Positions 41,606 to 50,210 of a DNA stretch of 64,000 nt are shown one piece after another. Made by a program: the position numbers and the translations under genes. Position 1 is the first letter of the stretch. Every line of letters begins with the position of its first letter. Below the pieces are notes generated by a model, which saw only the letters and a program-made list of their open reading frames with translations, ran no database searches and was not told where the DNA came from. Origin of the DNA: Pararoseomonas baculiformis (lineage in GTDB: Bacteria; Pseudomonadota; Alphaproteobacteria; Acetobacterales; Acetobacteraceae); contig NZ_JAGIZB010000006.1 of the NCBI RefSeq assembly GCF_017813395.1, forward strand, positions 186,001 through 250,000. Reading direction: 5' to 3'.

Positions 41606-42505
41606 CTATCTCGCCATCTCCGCCGGCCTGGCGAGATGGTCCACGAGCTTTCGTGCCTGGGGTGACAGCGCGTCAAGGCGGCGGACGATCACCGTGAGCT
41701 GTCGCTCGGCCCAGGGCTCGCCCATCCGCACGATGGCAAGCATGCCCTGCGTGTCCCAGCGGCGCGCCGCAGCCTCGGGCACGACGGCGATACCCGCGCC
41801 GAGCGCGACCATTCGGCATGCCGTTTCCAGCCCGCGCACCCGCACGCGCGTCCGCATCCGCCCGCCGGCTCGCGCCGCGTGACTGGCTAGGTGTCCGCCG
41901 AGCGCGCTCCCGTCCGAGAGGCCCACGAACTCGAAGCACAGCGCCTCCGCCAAGCTCACCAGATCGCGCCCGGCCAGGGGGTGCTCCGCCGGCGTGATCA
42001 GCACCAGCCGGTCGGCCCGGAAGGGCAGGGTCTCCAGCCCTGAGAAGTCCGCGTGACCCGCCGCGATCCCGACCTCCGCCTCCTCCTCGGCAATGGCCCG
42101 CGCCACCTCGGGGCTGGACCGCTCGCCGAGATCCACATCCACGTTTGGATTGGCACGCAGGAAGCCGGCCAGTATCTCGGGCAGGAACTCGGCCGCGGCG
42201 GCGGTATTGGCCAGCAGACGCACATGGCCTCTCAGGCCGCGAGCATACTCGCCCATCTCGCCGCGCATTCGTTCCACCTGCCCGGTCACCAGCCGCGCGT
42301 GGCGCAGCAGCGTCCGTCCGGCGGGCGTCGGCTCCACCCCGCGCCGGCCACGTTCCAGCAGCGGCACTCCAGCCTGCTCCTCCATCCCCCGTACCCGGGT
42401 CGAGGCGGAGGCGAGGGCAAGCCCGGCGCGCGCCGCGCCTGCCGTGATGCTGCCCGCCTCCACCACATGGAGGAACAGGCGCAGGTCTGTCAGATCAAAA
42501 TGCAC
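41606..42505 (-). CDS. LysR-family transcriptional regulator
   Basis: A 299-residue LysR protein with an N-terminal helix-turn-helix ('SITAGAARAGLALASASTRVR') and a PBP2 effector domain. It is divergent from the TauE-like gene with an 86-bp gap, so it probably regulates the TauE-hydrolase operon. About 290 bp downstream, toward the decayed ATPase, contain no recognisable gene. Confidence 0.92.
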   Translation of the reverse strand: MHFDLTDLRLFLHVVEAGSITAGAARAGLALASASTRVRGMEEQAGVPLLERGRRGVEPTPAGRTLLRHARLVTGQVERMRGEMGEYARGLRGHVRLLANTAAAAEFLPEILAGFLRANPNVDVDLGERSSPEVARAIAEEEAEVGIAAGHADFSGLETLPFRADRLVLITPAEHPLAGRDLVSLAEALCFEFVGLSDGSALGGHLASHAARAGGRMRTRVRVRGLETACRMVALGAGIAVVPEAAARRWDTQGMLAIVRMGEPWAERQLTVIVRRLDALSPQARKLVDHLARPAEMAR

Positions 42506-42591
42506 GGGCGGTGTGGCTTCGTTTGGGACTAAGGCAGGCTACGCCAATCCCGCATTGTGTGGCAGCCGCACCGGGCGGCAGGGTCCTGTGA

Positions 42592-43338
42592 ATGACGGAC
42601 ATCCTTTCCCTGGCCCTGATGCTGTGCGGTATCTTCCTTCTGGCAGGCACGGTCAAAGGCCTGCTCGGCCTCGGGTTGCCGACGGTTGCCATGGGCCTGC
42701 TTGGCCTCGCCATGCCCCCCGTCCAGGCTGCCGCACTCCTTCTCGTCCCTTCGTTGGTGACGAATGTCTGGCAGCTTCTGGCCGGACCGGGCCTTGCCGC
42801 GCTGATCCGACGCCTCTGGCCCATGATGCTGGCCATCGTCCTCGGCACCCTGGCCGGTTCAGGGGTGATCGCGGGTACGGTCGCTTTCGCCGCGGGCACG
42901 GGGCTGGGCGCCGCACTGGTCCTTTACGGCCTTGTCGGCCTTCTCAAGCCCCAACTCCGCGTGCCGCCCAGGATCGAGCCGTGGGCGGGGCCGCTCGTCG
43001 GAGCGGTGACGGGGCTGGTGACGGGGGCCACGGGCGTTTTCGTCATCCCCGCCGTGCCCTATCTGGGCTCCCTCGGCCTGGACCGGGACGATCTGGTGCA
43101 GGCGCTCGGTCTGTCCTTCACCGCGTCGACCCTGGCCCTGGCCGCCGGCCTTGCCCTGCATGGCGCCTTGCCGCTTGCAGCTTCCGCCATCTCGCTGCTG
43201 GCGGTCCTGCCAGCCCTCGTCGGAATGTGGCTCGGCGGTTGGCTTCGCCTGCGCCTGCGACCCGAATCCTTCCGCCGCGGCTTCTTCATCGGCCTGCTCA
43301 TCCTAGGCGGCGAGCTGATCTGGCGGGGGCTTGCATGA
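42592..43338 (+). CDS. TauE/SafE-family anion exporter
   Basis: A 248-residue inner-membrane protein with about eight helices and the TauE/SafE half-repeats ('GTVKGLLGLGLPTVAMGLLG' near the N-terminus and 'GAVTGLVTGATGVFVIPAVPYL' in the middle). The family moves sulfite, sulfoacetate or other organic anions. It overlaps the following secreted-protein gene by 4 bp (ATGA). Confidence 0.9.
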   Translation: MTDILSLALMLCGIFLLAGTVKGLLGLGLPTVAMGLLGLAMPPVQAAALLLVPSLVTNVWQLLAGPGLAALIRRLWPMMLAIVLGTLAGSGVIAGTVAFAAGTGLGAALVLYGLVGLLKPQLRVPPRIEPWAGPLVGAVTGLVTGATGVFVIPAVPYLGSLGLDRDDLVQALGLSFTASTLALAAGLALHGALPLAASAISLLAVLPALVGMWLGGWLRLRLRPESFRRGFFIGLLILGGELIWRGLA

Positions 43339-44102
43339 ACGGCCGCCGCGCCCTGGCTCTTGCCTGCGCGGCGGTGCTGGCCGTAACCGCATCCCTCCAG
43401 GCCGGGGCGGAGGAGGCGCCTACGCTTGCAACGCCGTATGGCCCGGTATGGCTCTCACTGCCACTGGGCGGGGAAGAACCATTCCCTGCCGTGCTCATCC
43501 TGGCGGATCGCAGCGGCCCGGACGGGCGGGAGGTGCCCTACGCGGACTACCTCCTGGCCGCAGGCATCGCCGTGATCCAACTCGGCTCCGACGCGCCGGA
43601 GGAGGCCGTGCCGCTCCTCAGGCCGTCAGGCTTGCGTGCCATAGCCCGCAGCCTCGCGCCCGGGCGGCTGGATCCGGAGCGTATTGGCCTTCTCGGATTT
43701 GGGGCAGGAGGGCGCGCCGCCCTGGCCGCGTCCGAGGTGCCGGTTGCCGCACTCTACCCGGCCTGTGGCGGCCTTCCTCCGGCCCAGCGTTCGGGCCGAA
43801 CCCTGATGCTGTACCCAGACGATCCAGGGGAGGCAGCGGCCTGCCTCCAGGTCGATCCGCGCGCCGAGGCGGTCAAGACCACCACCCACGGGTGGGACCA
43901 TGGGCAAGGGATCGGGGCCGGAGGAACGGCGATGCTGCCGCACCCGGACGGATCGCGAGTTCGCCTCTTCGCGCGAAGCGATAGCTGGGCAACGCAGGAG
44001 AGCGTGGCCCGCGTCGTGCGCCACTTCCGGGATGCATTCAGGGCCGCGGAGCCGGGGAGGGGACCGCAGCGTCCTGCCGGCGTTGTCAGATTGGCGAAAT
44101 AG
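43335..44102 (+). CDS. Secreted alpha/beta-hydrolase-like protein, nucleophile replaced
   Basis: A 255-residue protein with a signal peptide ('RALALACAAVLAVTASLQAGA') and a dienelactone-hydrolase-like fold: 'FPAVLILADRSGPDG' for strand and oxyanion loop, then 'RIGLLGFGAGGRAAL' at the nucleophile elbow. The elbow reads G-F-G-A-G, with Gly where Ser or Cys would be expected, so it may be non-catalytic. A His is present in 'THGWDHGQ'. It is coupled to the TauE gene upstream. Confidence 0.75.
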   Translation: MNGRRALALACAAVLAVTASLQAGAEEAPTLATPYGPVWLSLPLGGEEPFPAVLILADRSGPDGREVPYADYLLAAGIAVIQLGSDAPEEAVPLLRPSGLRAIARSLAPGRLDPERIGLLGFGAGGRAALAASEVPVAALYPACGGLPPAQRSGRTLMLYPDDPGEAAACLQVDPRAEAVKTTTHGWDHGQGIGAGGTAMLPHPDGSRVRLFARSDSWATQESVARVVRHFRDAFRAAEPGRGPQRPAGVVRLAK

Positions 44103-44415
44103 GAGCCAAGGCGCGCCCAGGCTGGCGCAGACCTCACACTGTCAGTGCAGTTCCGGCCACATTGCGCCAGGTGCTGAGCGCGGCATCGCGGGCTTTGCGG
44201 TGTGGCACCGGCAAGTTGAGGGTCAGTGGCCGCGCCGACCAAGTCGGAGCCGTCCGACGAGATGACGTCATACCCTGCCACCTATCCTGGATACCGCTTT
44301 GCCGGGCTCGAGTTGACGAGGACGGCACTGCCACGCTCGGCCAGGACAATGCGTTTGGTCCGGTGGGGATCACTGCGCTTCCAGCGGCGGCGTCTCCACA
44401 GCAAAGGGCAGGGAC
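44103..44415. other. Intergenic stretch without recognised gene
   Basis: 313 bp between the hydrolase-like and lipoprotein genes. Frames on both strands gave no family signal and no good ribosome site. No repeat or clear hairpin was noticed. Confidence 0.5.
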
Positions 44416-45174
44416 ATGCACACCAGGATCATGGCGTCGCTCTGGATGACGGCACTCACCCTTTCCGCGTGTGAGGATGCGGACAGCACACGAAAGCGCC
44501 AGCAGGCCGAGCAGGCGACGCGCACTGGAGCTGAGGCCTTGGCAGCCATCAGGGCAGCTGAGGAGCGGCTGCGCTCTACAGTCCGGAACATCGCGCCAGC
44601 CGCGAAGCTCAGGGGCGTGGTGGCCCACCGGCAAGCCCTCGGGGGCTATGCGGTCTGCGGGCAGGTGAACCTCACAGGCGCAGCCGAGGATCCGTACCTG
44701 CCCTTTGTCACGGTCGTCAGCTCGAATCGGGAGCGGATCGAGCAGTTCGTCGCGTCCAGCAGTGCGGAAGCTACCCGTACCTATGTCGAGACGAACACCC
44801 GCTGCTTCGATGGAGGCGGGCCCAGCTCCGCGCGGTCTGTCCCGCCCCTTCCACCCGTGCCGGATACCTCGGCCTCGCCGCCACCGGCAGCACAGCCGCC
44901 GTCACCTGCGGCTGGACGAGCCGTGAGTGAACCGACGGCGCCGCCAGCCCTGCCGGCACCCCATGCAGGGAGCGCGCCCTCCCAGGCCTCGGTCACCTCC
45001 ACATCGGCTCATCCCGTGAACCTGCGAAGCAGCCCGACCGGGGGCGGGGCGGTACTGCGCGTCCTGCCAAGAGGAACGAGGCTCAAGGTCTTTGCCGAAG
45101 CCCCGGGGGGCTGGTACCAAGTAGGCGTCACCGAGCCGACCGGCTGGATCCATGGCTCTATGCTACAGCGGTGA
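44416..45174 (+). CDS. SH3-domain lipoprotein
   Basis: A 252-residue putative lipoprotein: lipobox LSAC with Cys19 after a short hydrophobic segment. An N-terminal helical region is followed by a small domain ('AALGGYAVCGQVNLTG'-like, 75-130), a Pro/Ala-rich linker (140-185) and a C-terminal bacterial SH3 domain ('VNLRSSPTGGGAVLRVLPRG', 'GWYQVGV', 'GWIHGSML'). It probably binds cell wall or sits in the envelope. Start ATG 44416 has AGGG upstream. Confidence 0.8.
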   Translation: MHTRIMASLWMTALTLSACEDADSTRKRQQAEQATRTGAEALAAIRAAEERLRSTVRNIAPAAKLRGVVAHRQALGGYAVCGQVNLTGAAEDPYLPFVTVVSSNRERIEQFVASSSAEATRTYVETNTRCFDGGGPSSARSVPPLPPVPDTSASPPPAAQPPSPAAGRAVSEPTAPPALPAPHAGSAPSQASVTSTSAHPVNLRSSPTGGGAVLRVLPRGTRLKVFAEAPGGWYQVGVTEPTGWIHGSMLQR

Positions 45175-45221
45175 GCGGACGGCATGACTCCCATCCCTGG
45201 TAAGCAGGAACCAGCGACGTC

Positions 45222-46439
45222 ATGACGGATAGGTCCTGCGACATCCTCCTGACGAACCTGCACCTGCCCGACGGTGGGCCGGGCGGGCGGTGCATTGCCA
45301 TCCGCGACGGATGCATCCTGGAAATCGTCCAGCCCGACTCGCCCCTGCCGGCCGCCGGGACGGTGCTGGACCTGCAGGGCGACCTCCTGCTGCCCGGATT
45401 GGTCGACGGGCACATGCACCTGGACAAGACCTTGCTCGGCCTTCCCTGGATCCCCCATCAGGCCGAGCCATCACGCCTCAGCCGCATCGAGACCGACCAG
45501 CGGCTCCTACCATCCTTGCCGCTCGACACTGCAGGGCGTGCAGGTCACCTCCTGCGCCGGTGCGTGGCGAACGGCACGGCACATGTTCGGACCCATGCCG
45601 ACATCACCCCAGCGTTCGGCCTCTCAGCGCTGGAGGGCGTGCTGCGTGCGCGCGATGCTCATGCCCATTCCGTGACGGTCCAGATCGTCGCCTTCCCCCA
45701 GGCCGGCGTCATGCGCCTCGGCGGCACGCCGGTGCTGGAGTTGCTCGACGCGGCGATCCTGGCAGGGGCTGATCTCGTGGGGGGCATTGATCCCTGCGAG
45801 GTGGATCGTGACCCTAAGGGACAGCTGGACGGCATCTTCAATCTGGCCGAGCGGCGAGGGGTGGGGCTGGATATTCACCTTCACGAGCCGGGCGAGATGG
45901 GGCTGTTCAGCCTCCAGGAGATCTGCGCCCGCACCAGGGCGCTCGGCCTGCAGGGGCGGGTGACGATCAGCCATGGCTTTTGCCTCGGTGGTATCGCGGA
46001 GTCGAAGCAGAAGGCGGCGGCGGAGACGATGGCGGCGGCCGGCGTCTCGCTCGTGACACACGGGGCGGGCAGCGCGACCATGCCGCCCCTGATGCTGCTA
46101 CGCCGCGCCGGCGTGCGCGTCTTCTGCGGCAATGACGACGTGCGGGACACATGGAGCCCTTACGGCAACGCGGACATGCTGGAGCGTGCATCGATCATCG
46201 GATGGCGAGAGGATCTGCGGCACGACGATCTGTTACACGAACTGTTCGCCATGATCTCCTCGGAGGGCGCGGCAGCACTCGGCATCGAGGGCCACGGTAT
46301 TGCAGTGGGCCACCCTGCGACCTTCTTCACCTTGCCCGTCGAGAGCGTGCCTGAAGCCATCGGCAGCCATCCGCCACGGCGATGCGTATTCCATAAGGGC
46401 CGGCAGGTGGCAGGCACGGGTGAGAGGCTGAGGCCCTAG
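45222..46439 (+). CDS. Cytosine-deaminase-like amidohydrolase
   Basis: A metal-dependent amidohydrolase (405 aa) of the cytosine/isoguanine deaminase group. Metal ligands are His64 and His66 (VDGHMHLDK), a later His in 'LDIHLHEPGE' with a Glu, the His in 'TISHGFC', and the Asp in 'GNDDVRDTW'. These match codA-like enzymes, though the substrate may be another cyclic amide or amine. Start ATG 45222. No purine or pyrimidine transport genes are adjacent. Confidence 0.88.
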   Translation: MTDRSCDILLTNLHLPDGGPGGRCIAIRDGCILEIVQPDSPLPAAGTVLDLQGDLLLPGLVDGHMHLDKTLLGLPWIPHQAEPSRLSRIETDQRLLPSLPLDTAGRAGHLLRRCVANGTAHVRTHADITPAFGLSALEGVLRARDAHAHSVTVQIVAFPQAGVMRLGGTPVLELLDAAILAGADLVGGIDPCEVDRDPKGQLDGIFNLAERRGVGLDIHLHEPGEMGLFSLQEICARTRALGLQGRVTISHGFCLGGIAESKQKAAAETMAAAGVSLVTHGAGSATMPPLMLLRRAGVRVFCGNDDVRDTWSPYGNADMLERASIIGWREDLRHDDLLHELFAMISSEGAAALGIEGHGIAVGHPATFFTLPVESVPEAIGSHPPRRCVFHKGRQVAGTGERLRP

Positions 46440-46533
46440 CGGCCTCATCCCGCCAGAACTCGGCTCGGCCGTGTCCCGCAACCTGTCGACCTGTTTTGGA
46501 ACTGGCGCCGCCAGCGTGTGAGCGACAGCAACG

Positions 46534-47238
46534 TTACGCGCCGCCGCAGAGATGCTGCGAGTCCGGAAGTGACCAGGAGCCCCGCGTGCGAAGATTGGTG
46601 ACCATGTAATACCGGCCCCGGTCATCGCCTGGCGGGCAGGCGCGGGGGATGACGGTCAGGCACATCACGACCCGGTCCCCTGGCTTGGATTCGATGACGG
46701 CCCTCTCCCTCTCGTAGGAGACCTGCCGCCCGCCATTGGCGAACACCACCGACGTCCCGGAGGAAAACTCACCGGGCGCCTTGCCCTCAAGCCGCGCGCC
46801 GATGCCGGCCACCCGTGTCGTCACGCAGGCCGCGACCCGGCTGGGTAGCACGTCGCTCTCGGGCGCCGCGCCCTCCGCCATCTCCGTCGCGCTCAGCCAG
46901 GCCGGGAGCGGGACCGAGGAGCCGAAGCGGCGATAGCTCTCGATGCCACCCGCGTAGACAGCAAGGAGGCAGCCGCGCCGCATTGCGCAGCCACGCCGGT
47001 CCGCCAGAATGCCGCGCGCCACCAACGTCAGGCCGGTCGTCTCCTCCGGGGTTGCTTCGGCTCTGGCCTGACGGTTGGCGGCACCGAGGAGGTCGTCTAG
47101 TTCGGAGAGCCGCGGATCGGCACAGACGGCGCGCTCGTCGGGCGCCGCAGCACGGGTGCAGTCGAAGCTGGCTGCGCGACTGCCCGGGGAAGCAGCGACG
47201 GCACAGGCCAGCAATAACGGCACGAGTAGGCTTCTCAT
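46534..47238 (-). CDS. LprI-N-domain secreted protein
   Basis: A 234-residue exported protein. Signal peptide 'RSLLVPLLLACAVAASPGSRA', then the lysozyme-inhibitor LprI N-terminal pattern 'FDCTRAAAPDERAVCADPRLS' with a short Cys spacing and 'LDDLLGAANRQA', which also occurs in other secreted proteins. The rest (130-234) is not recognised. Start ATG 47238 is used; GTG 47250 with GGGAG one base before it is an alternative. Confidence 0.78.
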   Translation of the reverse strand: MRSLLVPLLLACAVAASPGSRAASFDCTRAAAPDERAVCADPRLSELDDLLGAANRQARAEATPEETTGLTLVARGILADRRGCAMRRGCLLAVYAGGIESYRRFGSSVPLPAWLSATEMAEGAAPESDVLPSRVAACVTTRVAGIGARLEGKAPGEFSSGTSVVFANGGRQVSYERERAVIESKPGDRVVMCLTVIPRACPPGDDRGRYYMVTNLRTRGSWSLPDSQHLCGGA

Positions 47239-47296
47239 CGACACGGCCACTCCCGTCTGTTCAGTTCCGAAAATAATCTCGGCCGGGCGAGGGATG

Positions 47297-47734
47297 TTGT
47301 CAGGCCGGTCTCACCATCATCTCGCCGTGGAGCGTCCAACGCCAGATCCAAGATCCGGGACCGCACCTCGTCGGGGATGCGGTTCCAGACCCGGTCAGGT
47401 CGGGATGGCTTGTCCTCGAGCGCCTCCGCGCCGCCTTCCTGGTACAGCCTCTTGGCGGAGTTCCTTCACCTGATAGGTCGGCGCTGCCCAGACCGTGTCC
47501 CCGGCCAAGCGGCGCTTGGCCGCTTGCAGTAATTCCTTGGACCACGTTCGATGGAAGCTCTCGGCAATGGCCTGCGCCGGCACAGGGCCGTGATGCTCTC
47601 CCGCCGCTCAAACCCTCCAGCACAGTCCGGATCTTATGCTCGGCTGAGTAGTGCTCGCGGGCCGCCCAGCCAATGTCGCGCACCACCCGCTCTGCGGGCG
47701 TCCTCGGCTTCGGTTTCACTAGCTCCTGCCTCAT
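47297..47734 (-). pseudogene. IS3-type transposase OrfA remnant
   Basis: Broken transposase in three frames: 'RVVRDIGWAAREHYSAEHK' with 'IRTVLEGLSGG' (from 47734), then 'AIAESFHRTWSKELLQAAKR' with 'RLAGDTVWAAPTYQVKELR', then 'PDRVWNRIPDEVRSRILDLA'. The order matches an IS3-family helix-turn-helix OrfA with its C-terminal helix, but two frameshifts and the missing OrfB make it inactive. No terminal inverted repeats were identified. Confidence 0.75.
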
Positions 47735-47965
47735 GACCCGTTCTCTGGCGGATGCGATGGAAACGAACTGGGCACTGGCGGTATCAACGCTGAAGGACGA
47801 CCGGATGGCGCGGGTCGTTCAACGCCGGTGTCTGGTTGTGCTGCAGAAGGCGTAGTGGCCAACCACAAGGGATCTACGAAACCCCGTGACGCCGAGCCGC
47901 ACCGGTGCCGTGCACGCCCGCCTTAGAGGCTCGGCGAGCACTCCTGCCCGTCTGACCTGCCCGGC

Positions 47966-49588
47966 TCAGCTGTGCAGACCGGGCGCCTCCTGCCCGGTAC
48001 GGGCCACGTACTCGGTGTAACCGCCGCCATATTGGTGGATTCCTTCCGGCGTTAGCTCCAGAACACGATTAGACAGGGCGGCCAGGAAGTGCCGGTCGTG
48101 CGAGACGAACAGCATGGTCCCCTCGTATTCCGACAGGGCCGCGATCAGCATCTCCTTGGTCGCCATGTCCAGATGGTTGGTCGGCTCGTCCAAAACCAGG
48201 AAGTTCGGCGGGTCGTAGAGCATGCGTGCCATCACCAACCGCGCCTTCTCGCCACCCGAGAGCACGCGGCACTTCTTCTCAACTTCGTCACCCGAGAAGC
48301 CAAAACAGCCGGCCAGCGCCCGGAGCGAACCCTGTGCCGCCTGAGGGAATGCATCCTCCAGCGATTGGAATACGGTGCGCTCGCCGTCCAGCAGCTCCAT
48401 GGCATGCTGTGCGAAGTAGCCCATCCTCACGCTACCACCGAGCGACACGGTGCCCTGGTCAGGCGCGGTGGCACCTGCAACCAGCTTCAGCAGCGTGGAC
48501 TTACCGGCGCCGTTGGTACCCAGCACGCAACAGCGTTCCTTGCGGCGCACCAGGAAGTCTAGCCCCTCATAGATTACCTTGCTGCCGTAACGCTTGTGCA
48601 CGCCCTTCAGGCTTGCCACGTCGTCGCCCGAGCGTGGGGCCTGGCCAAACTCGAACGCCACGGTCTGCCGACGCTTCGGCGGCTCGACACGATCGATCTT
48701 CTCCAGCTTCTTTACGCGGCTCTGCACCTGCGCGGCATGGGAGGCGCGCGCCTTGAAGCGCTCGATGAATTTGATTTCCTTGGCCAGCATCGCTTGCTGG
48801 CGCTCAAACTGCGCCTGCTGCTGCCGTTCGTTCATGGCGCGCTGCTGCTCATAGAACTCGTAGTCACCGGCATAGGAACTGAGTGCGCCACCGTCTATCT
48901 CAACCACCTTGTTGATGATGCGGTTCATGAACTCGCGATCATGCGAGGTCATCAGCAGCGCGCCGTCATAGCCCTTCAGGAAGCCCTCCAGCCAGATCAG
49001 GCTTTCCAGGTCCAGGTGGTTGCTCGGCTCATCGAGCAGCATCACATCCGGGCGCATCAGCAGGATGCGCGCCAGTGCCACGCGCATCTTCCAGCCGCCG
49101 GACAGCTTGCCGACGTCGCCTTCCATCATCTCCTGGCTGAAGCCGAGGCCCGCCAGCACCTCCCTGGCGCGCCCCTCCAGCGCGTAGCCGCCCAACTCCT
49201 CGAAGCGCCCCTGCACCTCCCCGAAGCGCTCAATCAGGGCATCGAGCTTGTCGGCTTGCTCGGGGTCCGCCAGCGCGGCTTCCAGCACGGCCAACTCGGC
49301 CGCAACGGAACTAACGTCGCCAGCGCCATCCATCACCTCCGCAACCGGGGTGCGGCCGGACATTTCCCCCACATGTTGGCTGAAGAAGCCAATGCTGACC
49401 CCGCGGTCCACCAGTACCTGACCCTCGTCCGGCTGCTCCCGCCCGGTGATCATGCGAAACAGGGTGGTCTTGCCCGCACCATTGGGGCCGACCAAGCCCG
49501 CTTTCTCACCGCGCTGGAGCGCCGCCGATGCTTCGATGAAGAGAAGCTGCTGGCCGTTCTGCTTGCTGATGGAATCGAGACGAAACAT
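47966..49588 (-). CDS. ABC-F family ATPase (Uup/YheS/EttA-like)
   Basis: A soluble ABC-F protein (540 aa) with two ATPase domains and no membrane part. Walker A motifs are GPNGAGKT at 34-41 and GTNGAGKS in domain 2. The signature motifs are LSGGW and LSGGE, and the Walker B segments are 'LLDEPSNHLD' and 'LVLDEPTNHLD'. The linker 'MNERQQQAQFERQQAMLAKE' is the P-site tRNA-interaction motif. It acts on ribosomes. Codon use appears more A/T-rich at third positions than its neighbours, and it lies between two gene remnants, so recent acquisition is possible. Confidence 0.92.
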   Translation of the reverse strand: MFRLDSISKQNGQQLLFIEASAALQRGEKAGLVGPNGAGKTTLFRMITGREQPDEGQVLVDRGVSIGFFSQHVGEMSGRTPVAEVMDGAGDVSSVAAELAVLEAALADPEQADKLDALIERFGEVQGRFEELGGYALEGRAREVLAGLGFSQEMMEGDVGKLSGGWKMRVALARILLMRPDVMLLDEPSNHLDLESLIWLEGFLKGYDGALLMTSHDREFMNRIINKVVEIDGGALSSYAGDYEFYEQQRAMNERQQQAQFERQQAMLAKEIKFIERFKARASHAAQVQSRVKKLEKIDRVEPPKRRQTVAFEFGQAPRSGDDVASLKGVHKRYGSKVIYEGLDFLVRRKERCCVLGTNGAGKSTLLKLVAGATAPDQGTVSLGGSVRMGYFAQHAMELLDGERTVFQSLEDAFPQAAQGSLRALAGCFGFSGDEVEKKCRVLSGGEKARLVMARMLYDPPNFLVLDEPTNHLDMATKEMLIAALSEYEGTMLFVSHDRHFLAALSNRVLELTPEGIHQYGGGYTEYVARTGQEAPGLHS

Positions 49589-49772
49589 GAAACCTCTGTG
49601 CCTGGTACTGACGCGGCGCTCCGGCACCGGAAGGAGCCGTCCGTGAACACATCCGGTAACCCGCCGTCAACCGCCGACCAAACGGCGGGCGGAGCACTTC
49701 CTCGGATTGCGCATCCAGCCAATTCTTCCGAGCGTTACCGAGTCTGCAGCTTCGGAAGCGCTGGAGCGGCAC

Positions 49773-50036
49773 TCACTGGCACTTCGTAGCCGAGCCGAGC
49801 AGAGACCCGACCCGGTGCGTCAGGGCGGCTGGCAGCCAGACCGCCTGCTCCGGCGAGATCACGAAGGAACGCCGCTCCACGGCGACGGTCAGCACGCCGG
49901 AGATGGCGTAGACCACCTGATGCCAGGGGTGGGCGTGCTCCGGGAAGTAGTGGCGCGCGGGGATGGACTGCGCGCGGATCGTCATCGGCCCGGGGGCAGC
50001 CAGGCCGGGCGGTGCCGCAATCGTCTCCCAGAGCAT
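49773..50036 (-). pseudogene. Truncated AraC-family regulator (cupin sensor domain only)
   Basis: An 87-residue frame: 'RHYFPEHAHPWHQVVYAISG' and 'SFVISPEQAVWLPAALTHRV' are the N-terminal cupin half of an AraC-type regulator. It stops after 'GSLLGSATKCQ', where the dimerisation and DNA-binding helices should follow; no AraC helix-turn-helix was found downstream. It is divergent from the TTC38-like gene, the usual place for that regulator. Confidence 0.7.
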
Positions 50037-50210
50037 CGGTCACCTCCACTTTGTCATCTGTTCTATACGGATTGTCAGCCCGCCAAGATACAGACAGATC
50101 CGGATTCGGTATTTGGCTGTGAGATGGCGCCCTGGCCGGACCCGTTGGCCGCCGGGACGGGGCGCCGCCGGACGCCACGTCCGCCTTGATCTCAGGATGA
50201 GGACCCCGCC

